In this document: positions 27,401 to 36,836 of the stretch, one piece after another | Layout of the letters: each line of letters begins with the position of its first letter | Position numbering within the stretch: the stretch's first letter is position 1 | Assembly (NCBI RefSeq): GCF_000744415.1 | Contig: NZ_JQLW01000006.1 | Coordinates: forward strand, 62,001-126,000 | Origin: Ghiorsea bivora | GTDB lineage: Bacteria; Pseudomonadota; Zetaproteobacteria; Mariprofundales; Mariprofundaceae | Direction of reading: 5' to 3' | Length of the DNA stretch: 64,000 bases | Made by a program: the position numbers and the translations under genes | The notes under the pieces: generated by a model | The model's input: only the letters and a program-made list of their open reading frames with translations | What the model was told of the DNA's origin: nothing | Databases searched by the model: none

Positions 27401-28325
27401 ACAAATATGGTCAGAAACTTCATACCAATTGGCAAGCTTGCGTGACAACCCTGAATGCACCAAACAAGCTTTCGATGCTATCAACAACCCTGATGACCAA
27501 GGTTTATTTGCTGATTTAACCTATGATGTATGTGAAGACATAACAGCGCCCTTTATCAATCATACACGACCTAAAATAGCAGTATTGCGCGAACAAGGCG
27601 TGAATGGACAAGTTGAAATGGCTGCCGCATTTGATAAGGCAGGATTTACATCTGTAGATGTTCACATGTCCGACTTGATTGAAGGACGTGTATCATTAGA
27701 AGATTTCCAAGGGCTTGTCGCTTGTGGCGGGTTTTCATTTGGTGATGTGTTAGGTGCAGGTCGCGGTTGGGCAAACTCGATTCAATTTAACCCACGCGCA
27801 GCCGAAACATTCCAAACATTCTTTCATCGTGATGATGTATTTGCCTTAGGTGTATGTAATGGTTGCCAAATGATGAGCCAGCTCAAAGAAATGATTCCAG
27901 GTGCCGAACATTGGCCAAGCTTTGAACGCAATATTTCCGAACAATTTGAAGCACGTTTACTGATGGTTGAAGTCATGGATTCCCCATCCATTCTGATGCA
28001 AGGTATGCAGGGCTCTAAATTACCGTTGGTGGTGGCGCATGGTGAAGGTCGCGCTATGTTTAAACACGATAACCAACAACATGTTGCGGCATATTTGCGC
28101 TACATCGATGCGAAAGGGCAAGCTGCAACAACTTACCCCGCCAACCCCAATGGCTCACCTGATGGTTTAACTGGATTTAGCTCCACAGATGGACGTTTTA
28201 ATATCATGATGCCACACCCCGAGCGTTTATTCCGAAACAGTCAGTTTTCTTATTACCCTGAAACGAACCAAGAACAAGGTGCTTGGTTACGTATGTTCCA
28301 GAATGCAAGGCTCTGGTTAGCTTAA
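24489..28325 (+). CDS. purL: Phosphoribosylformylglycinamidine synthase (single-chain)
   Basis: The 1278-residue protein is the large one-polypeptide FGAM synthase of proteobacteria. Order: N-terminal PurS-like domain (1-150), linker, two AIR-synthase-type halves with [15 protein letters not shown] near 203-217 and [19 protein letters not shown] near 290-308, and from about 1040 a class I glutaminase domain with the nucleophile Cys in GVCNGCQMM (near 1122) and the His-Glu pair in MPHPERLFR. It converts FGAR, glutamine and ATP into FGAM in purine synthesis. Monocistronic: flanked by the promoter region at 24409 and a terminator hairpin. Confidence 0.97.
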   Translation: MSESNPNSLIILKGQNALSAFRASKLSASLGTTQLSAHYIYIIETSAQWSEQNIDTLNKLLGCQTQKFSSHGMYLVTPRIGTISPWSSKATDIANICGLDALIRIERGIAYDIEGEENTIIPLIHDRMTESVLRTTDDLKLLFQHQAPQPLTRIDILKDGRNALEAANTTLGLALAEDEIDYLLENFLALKRNPTDAELMMFAQANSEHCRHKIFNADWKIDGETKDISLFGMIRHTHQTSPQGTIVAYADNSSVIEGGKSKRFYPDTNKVYQAHDDVTHILMKVETHNHPTAISPFAGAATGSGGEIRDEGSTGIGSKPKAGLSGFTVSNLQIPNFEQPWETHHGKPERVSSALDIMLDGPIGAAAFNNEFGRPNINGYFRTYEQEVAGELKGYHKPIMLAGGVGNIDARHVNKDEVPAGSLIIQLGGPAMLIGLGGGAASSMDTGANAENLDFDSVQRGNPEMERRCQEVLDRCWQQGDDNPILFIHDIGAGGLSNAVPELIHDAGRGGKFDLRNVHNMETSMSPMQIWCNEAQERYVLAIAPESLPAFTAMCERERCLFAVLGEATDDGYLHVDDSLLGDAPVDLPLDVLLGKAPKMLRDVQHAQPKSTPLPNHMNIKEASLRVLRLPSVASKEFLITIGDRSVTGLVARDQMVGPWQVPVSDVAVTASDFSNHTGEAMAMGERTPIAVLNAAASGRMAVGEALTNIAAASIAKLGDIKLSANWMAACGHEGEDAALYDTVKAVGMELCPALGISIPVGKDSLSMKSTWFEGETKKEVVSPLSLVVSAFAPVTDIRKTLTPQLRTDMGDTDLILIDLGQGQNRLGGSCLAQVYQATGETTPDLDDASMFASFFNAIQKLNQNDLLLAYHDRSDGGLFATLAEMCFAGRTGIDIYLDELGHDSLSILFTEELGAVIQIQRNHREKVLQTLEKEGLGHITHLIGSTNDDLQLHMVYNHQTVLDEPVLDLQQIWSETSYQLASLRDNPECTKQAFDAINNPDDQGLFADLTYDVCEDITAPFINHTRPKIAVLREQGVNGQVEMAAAFDKAGFTSVDVHMSDLIEGRVSLEDFQGLVACGGFSFGDVLGAGRGWANSIQFNPRAAETFQTFFHRDDVFALGVCNGCQMMSQLKEMIPGAEHWPSFERNISEQFEARLLMVEVMDSPSILMQGMQGSKLPLVVAHGEGRAMFKHDNQQHVAAYLRYIDAKGQAATTYPANPNGSPDGLTGFSSTDGRFNIMMPHPERLFRNSQFSYYPETNQEQGAWLRMFQNARLWLA

Positions 28326-28328
28326 ATC

Positions 28329-28364
28329 AAAAAAGCCTCTGATAATTTATATTATCAGAGGCTT
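28329..28364 (-). terminator. Terminator between convergent purL and the FHA gene
   Basis: A perfect 14-bp stem (28333-28346 with 28351-28364) closes a TTAT loop. On the minus strand it is followed by six Ts, making a strong intrinsic terminator for the kinase/phosphatase/FHA operon. On the plus strand it starts about 7 bases after the purL stop but lacks a clean U-run, so it may serve purL mainly as a 3' stabiliser. Confidence 0.88.
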
Positions 28365-28393
28365 GATGTTGAGTGTTATTGATTAGGTACACT

Positions 28394-29116
28394 TTATTTC
28401 TTAATAAAGAATTCCAGCTTGGTATCACTTAATTCAATAATATCACCATCTTTTAATACACGCGGTGAACTTCCAACCACCTCACCATTAACTTTTAACT
28501 TACTTATCCCTTCAAGGTAAGTGATATGGTAACCTGTAGGTCTGCGAGTAATGACAGCCGCTTGTTTACCCACAAGTAAACCCTTCACCTTAATTTTACA
28601 GCCATCACCCTTACCAATACTGGTAAGCGATGATTTCAGCTCAACCACCTTACCCATTAATGGGCCTGAAATATATTGAACCTTAGCCAAAACCATAGGT
28701 GAAGCGATAGAAGGTCTTGCTGATGCACCACCTTGTGTCATCATCTCTTCTCGTGCAGCTGAACTGATAATCATGGTTTTATCCATATCATCTTCCTCAA
28801 CTGGTGCTGCAACTGGACTTTCATTTTCAAGAGCTACAAATGTTAAGGTATGTTTACCCACTGTAATCACATCCCCATTATTCAGGATATGTTTCGATGT
28901 TTCTTGTCCATTAACTAGGGTACCATTGGTACTCCCCAAGTCTTCAAGAATAACTTTTTTACCAATTTTTAATACTCTGGCATGTTTACTACTCACTGCC
29001 AGATTATCAATATGAATTGTATTCTCAGGTTTTCGCCCAATCGTTGTTTCTTCTTGATCGAGCTCAAACTCAGAAATAACCGTATCTTTGAACTTCAAAA
29101 TAAGCTTGGTACTCAT
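28394..29116 (-). CDS. Double-FHA domain protein
   Basis: From the ATG at 29116 (GGAGGG 8 bases ahead) the protein is 240 residues. Residues about 1-95 form a canonical FHA domain: IGRKPENTIHIDNLAVSSKHARV and LEDLGSTNGTLVNG contain the Gly-Arg, Ser-His and Asn-Gly residues that bind phosphothreonine. A linker of about 50 residues with EEDDMDKTMIISS contains threonines that could be phosphorylated. The C-terminal half (about 140-240) is a second, diverged FHA-like fold: IGKGDGCKIKVKGLLVGKQAAVI lacks the Arg and Ser-His. It lies one base after the PP2C gene, so it is most likely the phospho-reader of the kinase module. No membrane segment. Confidence 0.88.
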   Translation of the reverse strand: MSTKLILKFKDTVISEFELDQEETTIGRKPENTIHIDNLAVSSKHARVLKIGKKVILEDLGSTNGTLVNGQETSKHILNNGDVITVGKHTLTFVALENESPVAAPVEEDDMDKTMIISSAAREEMMTQGGASARPSIASPMVLAKVQYISGPLMGKVVELKSSLTSIGKGDGCKIKVKGLLVGKQAAVITRRPTGYHITYLEGISKLKVNGEVVGSSPRVLKDGDIIELSDTKLEFFIKK

Positions 29117-29117
29117 C

Positions 29118-29930
29118 TTATTTCCCTCCAAATAGTCGCGAAAACAAACCTTTCTTACGCGACGTTGAACCTTTGACTCGAATCAATATGACTGAAATAT
29201 TATCTGGGCCACCTGCATCATTGGCCAAATCAATCAGTGTTTGTGCGGCTACATCCAAATGATTTGCATGTTCAATCATGGTCAAACGAATCGCTTCATC
29301 GGGCACCACATCCGTTAAACCATCCGAACACATCATATAAATGTCGCCTACACGTGTAATTTCTTCAACAACATCAGCTTCAACATCTTTCTCAACACCC
29401 AAAGCTCGCGTCACTAAATTCTTAATCGATGAGTTTCGTGCATCTTCAGCAGTAAGTAAACCACGTCGCACTTGCTCTTGTATTAAGGAATGATCTTCTG
29501 TGACGTGGGTCAAGTATTCATCACGTAATAAATACATACGCGAATCACCAACATGTGACACTGCCACCCTGTCACCATAAAACAAAGCAACCACCAATGT
29601 TGTACCCATACCTGCGCACTCAGGTTTAGCTTCGGCTGTTTCAATAATCACATTATTGGCAGTGACTGCTGCTTTACGGGCTAAAACCGCTTCTTTTGAA
29701 AAACCTGTTTCTTCATCAAGTTCACCTTGGGGAAACCTTTGAATGCCATCTTTTAACAAACGCATGACCAAATCCACAGCCATTGCACTGGCTACTTCAC
29801 CAGCATTATGCCCACCCATTCCATCTGCTAAAATTGCAATTCCATTTGCTACATCAATGCCAACACAGTCTTCATTGTGGTCTCTCTTCACGCCCACATC
29901 TGTGACAGCAATCATCTCAAGTGCACTCAT
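29118..29930 (-). CDS. PP2C-family Ser/Thr protein phosphatase
   Basis: The 270-residue protein has the PP2C metal and phosphate motifs in order: DVGVKRDHNEDCVG (about 11-24), ILADGMGGHNAGEVAS (33-48), GMGTTLVVALFYGDRVAVSHVGDSRMYLL (107-135), EDHSLIQEQ, MCSDGLTDVV (around 200-209) and GGPDNISVILIRV near 240. These place the binuclear Mn/Mg site. It is a soluble phosphatase that should remove phosphate from Thr/Ser residues placed by the neighbouring kinase; the genes overlap by four bases (ATGA). The basic C-terminal tail KGSTSRKKGLFSRLFGGK is an unusual addition of unknown role. Confidence 0.93.
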   Translation of the reverse strand: MSALEMIAVTDVGVKRDHNEDCVGIDVANGIAILADGMGGHNAGEVASAMAVDLVMRLLKDGIQRFPQGELDEETGFSKEAVLARKAAVTANNVIIETAEAKPECAGMGTTLVVALFYGDRVAVSHVGDSRMYLLRDEYLTHVTEDHSLIQEQVRRGLLTAEDARNSSIKNLVTRALGVEKDVEADVVEEITRVGDIYMMCSDGLTDVVPDEAIRLTMIEHANHLDVAAQTLIDLANDAGGPDNISVILIRVKGSTSRKKGLFSRLFGGK

Positions 29931-32521
29931 TTCTTACCATCCTTTGCCGCCATTACTTTCAGGCATGCAATAATTCCTCGAATTACTGCACCACCATTGG
30001 GCAAGCGTTTATCTGGGTTCTTTTCTAACATATCATTAATCAACGTACTTACCTCTTGGGGTAAGTTAGGGTCAAACTCGCGAATATCAGGGTGTGGTTC
30101 ATTGGCAATCTGAAACAATAATGTTGCCATGGAATCCCCTTTAAACGGTCGTTTTCCCACCAACATTTCATACAACATCACACCCAAAGAAAAAATATCC
30201 GAACGCCCATCAACGTGTTTTCCTGAAAGTTGCTCAGGGGACATATATGAAGGTGTACCCAATACAATACCTGTTTTGGTCTTGCTTGATGCAGTAATAC
30301 GCGCAATACCAAAATCCGTTACTTTTACTGTTTTATCTTTAAGTAACATAATATTGGCAGGTTTAATATCCCTATGCACCACATGTTGCTGGCTTGCATA
30401 ATGCAATGCTTCTGCCACTTTGCCAACAATCTTTAAGGTTGCCATTTGCGGCAATAGCTTGCCTTTTTTCGTATATGGTGCCAAATCAGTACCATCCAAA
30501 TATTCCATAGCGATAAAAGCAAGGTCATGTTCTTCACCTGCATCATACATGGTGACAATATTCGGGTGATTTAACATACCAGCCGTTTCTGCTTCACGAA
30601 AGAACCTGTCTTTCACATCTTGCAGCTCATCACCCTCAAATTCTTGTGATAATGCCATGGTTTTAATCGCTACATCACGGTTAATTTTCGGGTCTTTACC
30701 CAAATATACTGTGCCCATTGCACCTTTGCCGATTTCCTTCACAATTTCATAGCGACCCAAAGTAGGTTTTGCACCACCCGTAATCATCAGGGTTCCCATA
30801 CCGCCACCTGCACCACTACCACCAAACACCATGGATTCCCCAGCATCTTTGGTGCGCTCCATACGCTGTTTCACATCTTTGAATTTAGGATTATGCTCTA
30901 AAATGTACTCATAAACTGCCGCTGCTTTATTAAACTGACGTTTACGTTCAAAATCGAGGGCTAAGGTATACATACCCTCTAAAATATCATCTGCTGGTGG
31001 ACATTTTTTAAACTTATCAAAAGCCATGTCCAACATGCCTTGACTCTGAAAGGACAAGGCTAACATTTTATTGGTTTCAGCAGATTCTGATGAAATCTTT
31101 GCTCTATCATCTTCACTGGCAGAGAAGCGTTTAATGGTTAAAATCACATAACCCACAAGCAATAGGCTTGCAGCAGCAATGGTTGACACCCACAAACCGC
31201 TATCAACCAAAGACACATACGTATAACCAAGAATCACCAACAAGGAGCTAAAAGTTACCAGCGTACCCAACAAGGCACTCAACCTTGGCAAGACAACCGC
31301 CAAGTAGAAACCTACTGCAAGCAATAAGACAAGTCCTACAATACCTGCCCATTCAGGTGTGGTGATAAAACTACTATTAAGCAAACTTTCTATCACATTC
31401 GCATGATAATCCACAGCATTCATATCATTGCTTACTGGCGTTTGGTAACCTTCACCAATACCAACGGCTGTTACACCAATAAGTACAATTTTATCCTTAA
31501 ATACATCTAAGGGCACTTTACCTGCTTTTAAATCATAAAAAGAAACATGACGAAATGCCTGCCCTTCTTTATCACCTAAATCCGCATAAAACTTTGGTGC
31601 AACCTGCATCACGTCATCCGTTGGAATCACCAAAGCACCCAGCTCTACGCTCTGCCCTATATTCACCAACACATCATTCATGGTTAGGTTTAAATCATGC
31701 GCCACCATTGCCAATGACATTGACGGCAAGAATTTGCCGTAATATTCAACAATTAAAGGTTCTGAGCGAAGCACACCATCCAAACTGGGCAAAACATTAA
31801 GGTAACCAATACCTGTAGACACTTGGGACAACTTGGCAAAAGGGTAAGATAACTTCACCGCACTAATCGGTGGTGCAGAAGCATCAACATCACCAATATT
31901 TTCAATCGCCATCCGTGAAATATAGGGTGGCAACGTACTATCAGGTCGTCCAAAAGCGTCCCCTGCCTCATAAAACATAGGCATAAATACATTACCCGCG
32001 TGTTGAACTGCTTTCACTAACCTCGCATCGCCATTTTTAGCCATGGCTTCTGCAACAACTTTATCAGCTTGTAATAACTTGGCATCTGCCTGCGCAAATT
32101 TGGCATCTGCTTCTGCTCCACGGCCTTGCGCTGCCAAAGCATCAGCTTCTGCAAGCAATGCATCACCTTGTTCTTGTAAGAGATCTGCCAACTTCAAGGC
32201 TGCATTATTGCCATTATCAGCTTGTTCTTCGCTATAAAAAACATCAACACCAATCATGCGAACTTGCGCTTGGCTCAAGGTTTCAATCATATCCGCCATT
32301 TCTGTGCGAGGCCATGGCCAGCGACCAATTAAATCAATCGATGCATCATCAATATCAACAATGACAATACTATCATCGGCAGGTTGCGCACTGGTTTCTA
32401 AAGCAAAATCATAAACTGAAAACTCAAGGTTTTTAATGATTGATGAATCATACGCAGCAAAAAAGACTAGCGTAAGCACTAACCCCAAAAACCAATCTGT
32501 TTTCCAAAATGCTCTTTTCAC
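29927..32521 (-). CDS. CHASE2-domain transmembrane Ser/Thr protein kinase
   Basis: The 864-residue protein begins with a GTG preceded by AGGGGA. One helix (about 9-25) leads to an extracytoplasmic CHASE2 sensor domain (about 45-380, with VIVDIDDASIDLIGRWPWPR and DKIVLIGVTAVGIGEGYQTP), followed by three helices (about 385-460). A short TPR-like stretch (about 480-560) precedes the kinase domain: GKGAMGTVYLGKD near 597, VAIK, HRDIKPANIM near 713, DFG near 736 and the SPE activation-segment end. All catalytic residues are present. Between about residues 114 and 160 the sensor holds an alanine-rich insertion of EADA/AQAD-type units. It heads an operon with PP2C and FHA genes. Confidence 0.93.
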   Translation of the reverse strand: MKRAFWKTDWFLGLVLTLVFFAAYDSSIIKNLEFSVYDFALETSAQPADDSIVIVDIDDASIDLIGRWPWPRTEMADMIETLSQAQVRMIGVDVFYSEEQADNGNNAALKLADLLQEQGDALLAEADALAAQGRGAEADAKFAQADAKLLQADKVVAEAMAKNGDARLVKAVQHAGNVFMPMFYEAGDAFGRPDSTLPPYISRMAIENIGDVDASAPPISAVKLSYPFAKLSQVSTGIGYLNVLPSLDGVLRSEPLIVEYYGKFLPSMSLAMVAHDLNLTMNDVLVNIGQSVELGALVIPTDDVMQVAPKFYADLGDKEGQAFRHVSFYDLKAGKVPLDVFKDKIVLIGVTAVGIGEGYQTPVSNDMNAVDYHANVIESLLNSSFITTPEWAGIVGLVLLLAVGFYLAVVLPRLSALLGTLVTFSSLLVILGYTYVSLVDSGLWVSTIAAASLLLVGYVILTIKRFSASEDDRAKISSESAETNKMLALSFQSQGMLDMAFDKFKKCPPADDILEGMYTLALDFERKRQFNKAAAVYEYILEHNPKFKDVKQRMERTKDAGESMVFGGSGAGGGMGTLMITGGAKPTLGRYEIVKEIGKGAMGTVYLGKDPKINRDVAIKTMALSQEFEGDELQDVKDRFFREAETAGMLNHPNIVTMYDAGEEHDLAFIAMEYLDGTDLAPYTKKGKLLPQMATLKIVGKVAEALHYASQQHVVHRDIKPANIMLLKDKTVKVTDFGIARITASSKTKTGIVLGTPSYMSPEQLSGKHVDGRSDIFSLGVMLYEMLVGKRPFKGDSMATLLFQIANEPHPDIREFDPNLPQEVSTLINDMLEKNPDKRLPNGGAVIRGIIACLKVMAAKDGKK

Positions 32522-32628
32522 AAAAACGCATCCCCTAAATAATGTTTAAGTCACTCATAAATAAGTATATTTAGACGGTACAATAGACGAATTAAACGCA
32601 TATAGCCAACTTTACGAGATATAAAAGC

Positions 32629-34068
32629 TCATTTTCGCCAGAATTCAGGCACTAGCAATACAAAAAATGTAAAAATCTCCAATCTTCCCAATACCATACC
32701 AAACATCAGAACTGCTTTGGCAGTGTCGGGTAGCATTGCATATGTTGAAGCAGGACCTACATCACCAAAACCTGGCCCTGCATTAGTAATTGTTGCTGCA
32801 GAAGCAGAGATTGCAGTCAGTATATCTACACCCGTCATCGCAACCAAAACAGCAATAACGATAAAACATACAATATACAATGCAAAAAAGCCCCATAAAG
32901 CCTGAACAACTGAACCTTCCACACTTTTATTGCCGACTTTAACATGCAGCACAGCATGCGGATGAATCAAGCGCCGAACCTCTCGTATACCTTGCCGAAA
33001 AAGCAATAAAATCCGAACCACCTTCATTCCACCTGCCGTCGAACCTGAGCAACCGCCTACAAACATGACAATGAGAAAAAACAAAGACGTTGCTGGCGGC
33101 CAAAGCCCATAGTCACTCACGGCAAAACCTGCAGAAGTGGAAATCGAAACAATATTAAAAACCACCTCATTCCATTCACCCTTACCTGAACTAACCGTCA
33201 ATACACCAACGATGAGAATGATGCTTGCCAACCACTTAAAATAGGTCATCAACTCATCATCTTCCAAATAGGTTCTTAGCGTAAAACCGTTACGTAATGC
33301 CATAAAATGTAAGGTGAAGTTAACAGCTCCCAAAATCATGGTAACCACAATCACACCCCGAATCCATAGCGATGAAAAATGCCCTACACTGGCATCATGC
33401 GTAGAAAATCCGCCAGTGGACACCGATGTCATGGCGTGATTAAGCGCATCAAACCAGCCCATACCAGCTAGTTTTAAAGCAATGGTTGCCATCACTGTGG
33501 TAGCCAAATAAAGCAACCACAATACTTTGGCTGTTTCTGTCACACGGGCAGTCAGCTTGTCTTTCACTGGCCCTGGAGTTTCAGCTTTGAACAACTGCAT
33601 ACCACCCACGCCCAAAAGTGGCATGACTGCCACAGCTAAAACGATAATTCCCATACCCCCCAGCCACTGCTGCATAGAACGCCAAAATAAAATCGCATGA
33701 GGCATGTTATCCAAACCCGTCAATACTGTTGCACCTGTTGTGGTCAAACCTGATGTTGATTCAAACAAAGCATCAACCACTGTCTTACAAGTACCTGTCG
33801 TCAAAAAAGGGATAGCTCCCAATACCGATAAAACCACCCATGCCAAAGCCACAATCAGGAACCCGTCCTTATGACCCAACTGTTTGGGAGCTTCTCCTGC
33901 CCAACTCACCATAGAAATGCCCAGTATTAACACCAACACACCTGCTAAAATAAACTGATCCGCATGACCTGAGTCATAATATAATGCAACCAGAGCAGGA
34001 AACATCATGCCGCCTGCAAACAAACAGACCAGCACACCCAATGTCCAAACAATACCTTTAAGATGCAT
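32629..34068 (-). CDS. trkH: Trk potassium uptake channel TrkH
   Basis: The 479-residue membrane protein has the four pore-loop repeats of TrkH: LFESTSGLTTTGATVL near residues 103-118, MTSVSTGGFSTHDAS near 212-226, FNIVSISTSAGFAVSDYG near 306-323 and SASAATITNAGPGFGDVGPAS near 418-438, each offering the selectivity-filter glycine. It conducts K+ under control of the TrkA rings. Last gene of the minus-strand series that starts at rne; trkA lies 21 bases upstream. The pairing trkA-trkH in one operon supports the call. Confidence 0.95.
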   Translation of the reverse strand: MHLKGIVWTLGVLVCLFAGGMMFPALVALYYDSGHADQFILAGVLVLILGISMVSWAGEAPKQLGHKDGFLIVALAWVVLSVLGAIPFLTTGTCKTVVDALFESTSGLTTTGATVLTGLDNMPHAILFWRSMQQWLGGMGIIVLAVAVMPLLGVGGMQLFKAETPGPVKDKLTARVTETAKVLWLLYLATTVMATIALKLAGMGWFDALNHAMTSVSTGGFSTHDASVGHFSSLWIRGVIVVTMILGAVNFTLHFMALRNGFTLRTYLEDDELMTYFKWLASIILIVGVLTVSSGKGEWNEVVFNIVSISTSAGFAVSDYGLWPPATSLFFLIVMFVGGCSGSTAGGMKVVRILLLFRQGIREVRRLIHPHAVLHVKVGNKSVEGSVVQALWGFFALYIVCFIVIAVLVAMTGVDILTAISASAATITNAGPGFGDVGPASTYAMLPDTAKAVLMFGMVLGRLEIFTFFVLLVPEFWRK

Positions 34069-34089
34069 GATTTACATGCGCCTCATACA

Positions 34090-35463
34090 TCAAAAAAACT
34101 CAAGACGCACTTCAAAAAGCCGTTCAATATCACGAATCGCATCTGCCCGAGATACCAGCACAACATGGTCATTCGGCAATACCATGCTCTCCCCATCAGG
34201 GATAATGACCGTCTCCCCGCGAACAATTGCGCCAATCACAGTATCTTTAGGTAAGCGTAAATCTTTAAGCGGCAGCTCCAAAATCTTTGCCGTTTCAAGT
34301 GCTTCAGCTTCAATCACTTCAAGCGTTCCGTCTCCCAAAGGCGACATACCTAAGATACTGCCTTTACGAACATGGCGTAAAATCGAAGCCGCTGTTGTAA
34401 ACCGCGGCGATACAATCACATCCAAGCCAATTTCTCGCACAAGATCCGAATAAATCGCACGGTTTACTAATGTAACCACATGCGGAACTTTATACTTACT
34501 CGCAATCAAACTACTTAAAATATTTGTTTCATCATCATTGGTTAAGGCTAAAAAGTCATCCATGTGGGCAACAGCCTCTTCTTCTAACAAGTCTCGATCT
34601 AAAGCATCACCATGCAACACAATGGTCGAATCCAAATGATCGGATATCCACTTGGCACGCTCTTCATTGTGCTCAATCAGCTTAACCGATACCCCCATTC
34701 TCTCCAAAGCTTGCGCCACGGCATAACCAACATTGCCACCACCAACCAACATCACATTACGCTTCACACTTTGCTCTTGTTTACAACCTTCCAAAGCCTC
34801 TACAACAGCTTCAACCTGATGACTGGAAACAGCAAGGTACACACTATCACCCGCCAACAACACCGTGTCCTTCATGGGTACTTTCCATTTGCGATTATGC
34901 TCATGCGCCACCACAAAAACACGGTTATCCCCCATCACGTCAGCAAGTTCTTCTAATGCCAAACCCGCCAGTAAACTTTTGGGCCGAATCATCATCCCAA
35001 GCAGTTGCACTCTATCACCAGCAAAACCCTGAGCATCCATAGCCGATGCCACTTGATAGCGTTTTACAATCGCTCTTGCCGCCTCATGTTCAGGAGAAAT
35101 AATCATATCAATAGGCAATTCATCACGCCCAAACAATTGTTTATTATTGGCAAAATCAGGTTCACGAATACGTGCCATCTTCGTTGTGACTTTAAAGAGA
35201 GAATGTGCAACTTGGCATGCCAACATATTGGTTTCATCACTCGCAGTGGCTGCAATCAACAAATCTGCATTTTTTGCCCCCGCACTTTCCAATACTGAAG
35301 GGTGAGCAGCATTACCCAATACCGTACGCACATCCATAGTATCAGCAACGCGTTGTATGCGCTCTTCATTACTATCCACCACGGCAACATCATGCCCTTC
35401 TGCAGCCAATCGCATGGCAATATGAAATCCAACTTCCCCTGCACCCAAAACTAAAATATTCAT
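34090..35463 (-). CDS. trkA: Trk system K+ channel regulator TrkA
   Basis: The 457-residue cytoplasmic protein consists of two RCK units. The first begins ILVLGAGEVGFHIA at residue 3, the second MLVGGGNVGYAVAQAL near 232, both dinucleotide-binding Rossmann loops with the following acidic residue for ribose. Each is followed by a TrkA-C domain (about 140-220 and 370-455). It gates TrkH in response to nucleotides. The start ATG overlaps the ntrX stop (ATGA), tying K+ uptake to the NtrYX system, an association also seen in other proteobacteria. Confidence 0.95.
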   Translation of the reverse strand: MNILVLGAGEVGFHIAMRLAAEGHDVAVVDSNEERIQRVADTMDVRTVLGNAAHPSVLESAGAKNADLLIAATASDETNMLACQVAHSLFKVTTKMARIREPDFANNKQLFGRDELPIDMIISPEHEAARAIVKRYQVASAMDAQGFAGDRVQLLGMMIRPKSLLAGLALEELADVMGDNRVFVVAHEHNRKWKVPMKDTVLLAGDSVYLAVSSHQVEAVVEALEGCKQEQSVKRNVMLVGGGNVGYAVAQALERMGVSVKLIEHNEERAKWISDHLDSTIVLHGDALDRDLLEEEAVAHMDDFLALTNDDETNILSSLIASKYKVPHVVTLVNRAIYSDLVREIGLDVIVSPRFTTAASILRHVRKGSILGMSPLGDGTLEVIEAEALETAKILELPLKDLRLPKDTVIGAIVRGETVIIPDGESMVLPNDHVVLVSRADAIRDIERLFEVRLEFF

Positions 35464-36836
35464 TTGTTGGGTGGTGTTAAATCATGTGATTTTATTTTTC
35501 GGTGCAACTGACTTCTTTCCATTCCAATATCCGCCGCTGTTTTACTAACATTCCAATCATTTTTTTCCAAATGGTGCACAATATAACTTCTTTCAAAACG
35601 TTTTCTCGCATCATGGAAACCATCCATCAACACCGAATCATCAGGCACTGCTGAAAAGCTTGGTTTCTGCAAAGATGCATCCAAAGGAAGCATCGTGTCT
35701 ACGGTTAGCGTTTGTCCTGAACATAAAATATGGCACCGCTCCACATAGTTACGCAGCTCGCGTATATTACCAGGCCAATCATAGGCTTGAAGCAATGTTA
35801 TCACGTCATCGGAAAACACAACGGGCTCGCCCCCTAGGCTTTCCACCTGCTCTTGTGCCAAAAAAGCAAGCAATGCAGGTATATCCTCTAAACGCTCATT
35901 CAACTTTGGCATACAAATCGTTACACCATTTGTTTTGGCATATAAATCAGCAAGCAAAACTTCACCTGATAACAACACATCCTGCGTACAACACGAGCTC
36001 ATCAACAGGCGTACATCACATGGATGCTGTTTCTGATTACCTAATCGTTGCGCGCGCTTTTCTTGTATGACTTTAAGCAGCCCCTGCTGCAGAGGCAAGC
36101 TTATTTTTGTAATATCTTCAAGGTATAACGAACCTTCATGCGCAGCCTCCAAGCGACCACGCTGCGTGTAAAGTGCGCCAACAAAGGCTCCTTTTTCATA
36201 ACCAAACAATTCATGCTGCGTTTCTTGTTCAGACAATGTACCTTGATGGAAGGTAATATACGGTTGTCCTTGGCGTTGTGAGGCTTCATGAATCAAACGC
36301 GCCACGATAGACTTACCCGTACCATGATCACCAATAATCATGACTGGTGTATCTTTCATGCTGGCTTTTTTTATCGCTTTTCGCACCTCTTGAATCACAG
36401 GACTATCACCAATCAACTGTGATGAAGCTCGACTTGTCTCTTGCTTTAAATCAAAGTTTTCCGTTGCTAAACGTCGTTTCTCAATCGCATTACGCAGCAA
36501 AATAAGCAACTTTTCAGAAGAAAAAGGTTTTTCAATAAAATCAAATGCGCCCAACTTGGTCGCACGAACCGCTGTATCTATCGTGGCATGCCCAGACATC
36601 ATAATAACGGGCACATCTGCATCCATTTGTTTAATGCGACTCATGGTTTCCAAACCATCAATGCCAGGCATCCAAATATCTAAAAAAATACAATCAACAG
36701 GATGTTTCCGAAAACGTGCAACAGCCTCTTCACCCGAAGGCGCAGTGCTCACCAGATAACCCTCATCCTCAAACAATCCCTGTAAAGACTCTCGGATTGG
36801 CTGCTCATCATCAACAATTAAAATATGAATCGTCAT
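35460..36836 (-). CDS. ntrX: NtrX-like response regulator with degenerate AAA+ domain
   Basis: The 458-residue protein has a complete receiver domain (DDE pocket, Asp53, KPFS), an AAA+ region (about 140-370) and a Fis-type helix-turn-helix (SKTAADIGMERSQLHRKIK). The AAA+ part keeps Walker A as GDHGTGKS (169-176), but the sigma-54 loop reads GAFVGA (216-221) not GAFTGA, Walker B reads YLED rather than FLDE (acids swapped at 240-241), the sensor asparagine segment is SSCCTQD, and the two arginine-finger positions around 293-301 are Leu and Lys. It therefore probably binds DNA without activating sigma-54 polymerase. Overlaps ntrY and trkA by four bases each. Confidence 0.85.
   Translation of the reverse strand: MTIHILIVDDEQPIRESLQGLFEDEGYLVSTAPSGEEAVARFRKHPVDCIFLDIWMPGIDGLETMSRIKQMDADVPVIMMSGHATIDTAVRATKLGAFDFIEKPFSSEKLLILLRNAIEKRRLATENFDLKQETSRASSQLIGDSPVIQEVRKAIKKASMKDTPVMIIGDHGTGKSIVARLIHEASQRQGQPYITFHQGTLSEQETQHELFGYEKGAFVGALYTQRGRLEAAHEGSLYLEDITKISLPLQQGLLKVIQEKRAQRLGNQKQHPCDVRLLMSSCCTQDVLLSGEVLLADLYAKTNGVTICMPKLNERLEDIPALLAFLAQEQVESLGGEPVVFSDDVITLLQAYDWPGNIRELRNYVERCHILCSGQTLTVDTMLPLDASLQKPSFSAVPDDSVLMDGFHDARKRFERSYIVHHLEKNDWNVSKTAADIGMERSQLHRKIKSHDLTPPNK

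Noticed and set aside
35460-36836. Calling the regulator NtrC
   Set aside because: It is paired with an NtrY-type kinase and lacks the residues for sigma-54 activation; NtrX fits better.
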